In this document: positions 62,413 through 64,000 of the stretch, in pieces
How the letters are laid out: each line of letters begins with the position of its first letter
Position numbering within the stretch: the first letter of the stretch is position 1
Source: Prorocentrum cordatum
Taxonomy: Eukaryota > Sar > Dinophyceae > Prorocentrales > Prorocentraceae
Length of the DNA: 64,000 bases
NCBI GenBank assembly: GCA_963575745.1
Contig: CAUYUJ010019948.1
Span: 391,918 to 455,917, forward strand
Direction: 5' to 3'
Translations under genes and position numbers: made by a program
Notes under the pieces: model-generated
Told to the model about the DNA's origin: nothing
Seen by the model: only the letters and a program-made list of their open reading frames with translations
Databases searched by the model: none

Positions 62413-63570
62413 GTTAGAGCTCCCAGGGGGCCCTAACATAGCAAGTTAGAGTATGTTAGAGCCCCTGGGAACTCTAACATGGTATGTTAGAGCTCCGTGG
62501 GGCTCTAACATGGCATGGAGCTCCCTGGGAGCTGAAACATGTAATGTAAGAGCTCCCAGGGAACTCCCTGGCACCTCTAACCTAGCATGTTAGACCTCCC
62601 AGGGAGCTCTAACATGGCATGGTAGAGCTCCAGGGGGCTCTAACATGTTATGTTGGCACTCCCAGGGAGCTCTAACATGGCACGTTATATTATGTTAGAG
62701 CTCCCTGGGAGCTCTAACATCGTATGTTAGAGCTCCAATGGAGCTCTAACATAGCATGCTAGAATATGGTAGAGCTCCCTGGGAGCTCTAACATCGTATG
62801 TTAGAGCTCCGTGGGAGCTCTAACATCGTATGTTAGAACTCCGCGGGACCTCTAACATGTCATGCTATAGCTCTCTGGGAGCTGAAACATGTCATGTAAG
62901 AGCTCTCAGGGAACTCCCTGGCACCTCTAACCTAGCATATTAGACCTCACAGGGAGCTCTAACATGGCATGATAGAGCTCCAGGAAGTTCTAACATGTTA
63001 TGCTGGCACTCCCAGGGAGCTCTAACATGGCATGTTAGAGCTCCAACGGAGCTCTAACATAGCATGTTAGAGTATGCTAGAGCTCCCTGGTAGCTCTAAC
63101 ATCGTATGATAGAGCTCCATTAGAGCTCAAATGGAGCTCTAACATCGCAGGTTAGATTATGTTAGAGCTCCCTGGGAGCTCTAACATCGTATGTTAGAGC
63201 TCCGTGGGAGCTCTAACACGGCGGCGGCGGCGGGTAGGTTAGAGCGACCAGGGAGCTCTAACATAGCATGTTAGAGCTCCCATATCAGAGCTCCCTGGGA
63301 GCTCTAACATACCGAACGGAGCTCTAACATAGCATGTTCGTAGGTTAGAGCTCCCTGGGAGCTCTAACATGGTATGTTAGAGCTCCGTGGGAGCTCTAAC
63401 ATGCTCCAACATGCTACGTTAGAGCTCCCAGGGAGCTCTAACATGGATTGTTAGAGCTCCAACGGAGCTCTAACATAGCATGTCAGAGTATGTTAGAGCT
63501 CACTGGGAGCTCTAACGTGGTATGTTAGAGCTCCGTGGGAGCTCTAACATGGCATGTTAGAGCTCCCGGC
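62413..63570. repeat. Palindromic GAGCTC satellite (array 4)
   Basis: About 32 units, with higher-order blocks: the stretch GGAGCTGAAACATG...CCTGGCACCTCTAACCTAGC occurs at about 62525 and 62880. Confidence 0.95.
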
Positions 63571-63918
63571 CTCCTCGTCGGAAGCGGCCCCCTCGACTGG
63601 CTGGGATTAGGGCTGGTTTAGGTTGATATGTGTGATGTGTTTTTGATGTGATTATGGTCTTTCCTGTTGCTTGATGTTTTTATGATTGTGATTATGACGA
63701 TGTCCTGTCTTCCTGATTGTGGTGATGACGATGCTTATGACGATAATAATGAGAATTTCGAATGGCGACTATCCGATCGTATCCATACAATCAACACCAT
63801 CTCCATCACCATCAACACCATCATCCATCACCATCATCACCACCATCATCACCATCATCATCATCACGACGACGACGACGACGATGGCGGGGGGACGGCA
63901 TGCGGACGTGCCCAATGG

Positions 63919-63959
<41 letters not shown>

Positions 63960-64000
63960 CGGGGGGGACGGCTCGATGGGAGCTCTAACATGCTATGTTA
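63571..64000. repeat. Unique spacer, (CAT)n and (GAC)n, then the satellite again
   Basis: 63600-63790 is AT-richer with no gene seen. 63790-63870 is CATCAC-type, 63868-63885 and 63918-63958 are (GAC)n, then GGCGGGGGGGACGGCTCGAT and GGGAGCTCTAACATGC at the window end. Confidence 0.85.

Noticed and set aside
57425-63570. CRISPR array
   Set aside because: Units are palindromic and contiguous, spacers are not unique sequences of constant length, no cas genes are present and the genome type is eukaryotic.
1-64000. tRNA or rRNA genes
   Set aside because: Looked for cloverleaf-like T-loop boxes and conserved rRNA blocks on both strands by eye; none convincing.

Overview
This window looks like dinoflagellate nuclear DNA. 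The evidence is its high GC, GC-AG as well as GT-AG introns, very long simple-sequence arrays, tandem spliced-leader-like relics ahead of a gene, a plastid-targeted PsbO-like precursor, an HU-like DNA-binding protein, and mobile-element protein families that I recognise only from dinoflagellate genomes. I cannot fix the species from the sequence; a Prorocentrum-, Polarella- or Symbiodinium-like genome would fit. No rRNA, tRNA, CRISPR array or bacterial operon was seen.

Layout. 1-3651 (minus) is the front and RT/RNase H part of a decayed tyrosine-recombinase (DIRS-like) retroelement. 3861-5588 (plus) is a clean three-exon host-type gene whose first intron is a dispersed repeat (introner-like). 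7158-10829 (plus) holds a spliced but frameshifted transposase-like gene and a methyltransferase-like 'ENP' family gene. 12193-13013 may be a small three-exon gene. 13.2-16.9 kb is mostly tandem arrays plus a second, inverted copy of the introner-like repeat. 17.6-19.1 kb (minus) is the endonuclease half of a non-LTR element, followed by a ubiquitin fragment ending at residue Q62. 21.5-23.4 kb holds a foldback element, a PsbO-like exon with four tandem spliced-leader-like relics upstream, and a Pol-polyprotein scrap. 24.3-29.2 kb holds one small gene and many low-complexity arrays. 29.4-32.5 kb (minus) is RNase H, tyrosine recombinase and methyltransferase-like tail of a second DIRS-like copy.

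33.1-36.5 kb (minus) is the best host gene: three exons joining in frame to an 889-residue protein kinase fused to a 2-oxoglutarate oxygenase-like domain. 37.1-52.3 kb (minus) is a GC-rich block with enormous repeat-built open frames and unusual in-frame tandem repeats. 52.3-55.3 kb (minus) is a large gene of about 1008 codons with one single-base frameshift and a methylase-like C-terminus. 56.4-61.1 kb holds a Cys-rich hypothetical gene, an HU-like gene and a decayed Gln-rich ORF. The last 7 kb is dominated by two palindromic satellites.

The genes do not form a pathway. The window reads as a few host genes set among retroelement relics, introner-like introns, foldback elements and palindromic satellites. 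All functional names rest on motif reading by eye, with no database search.
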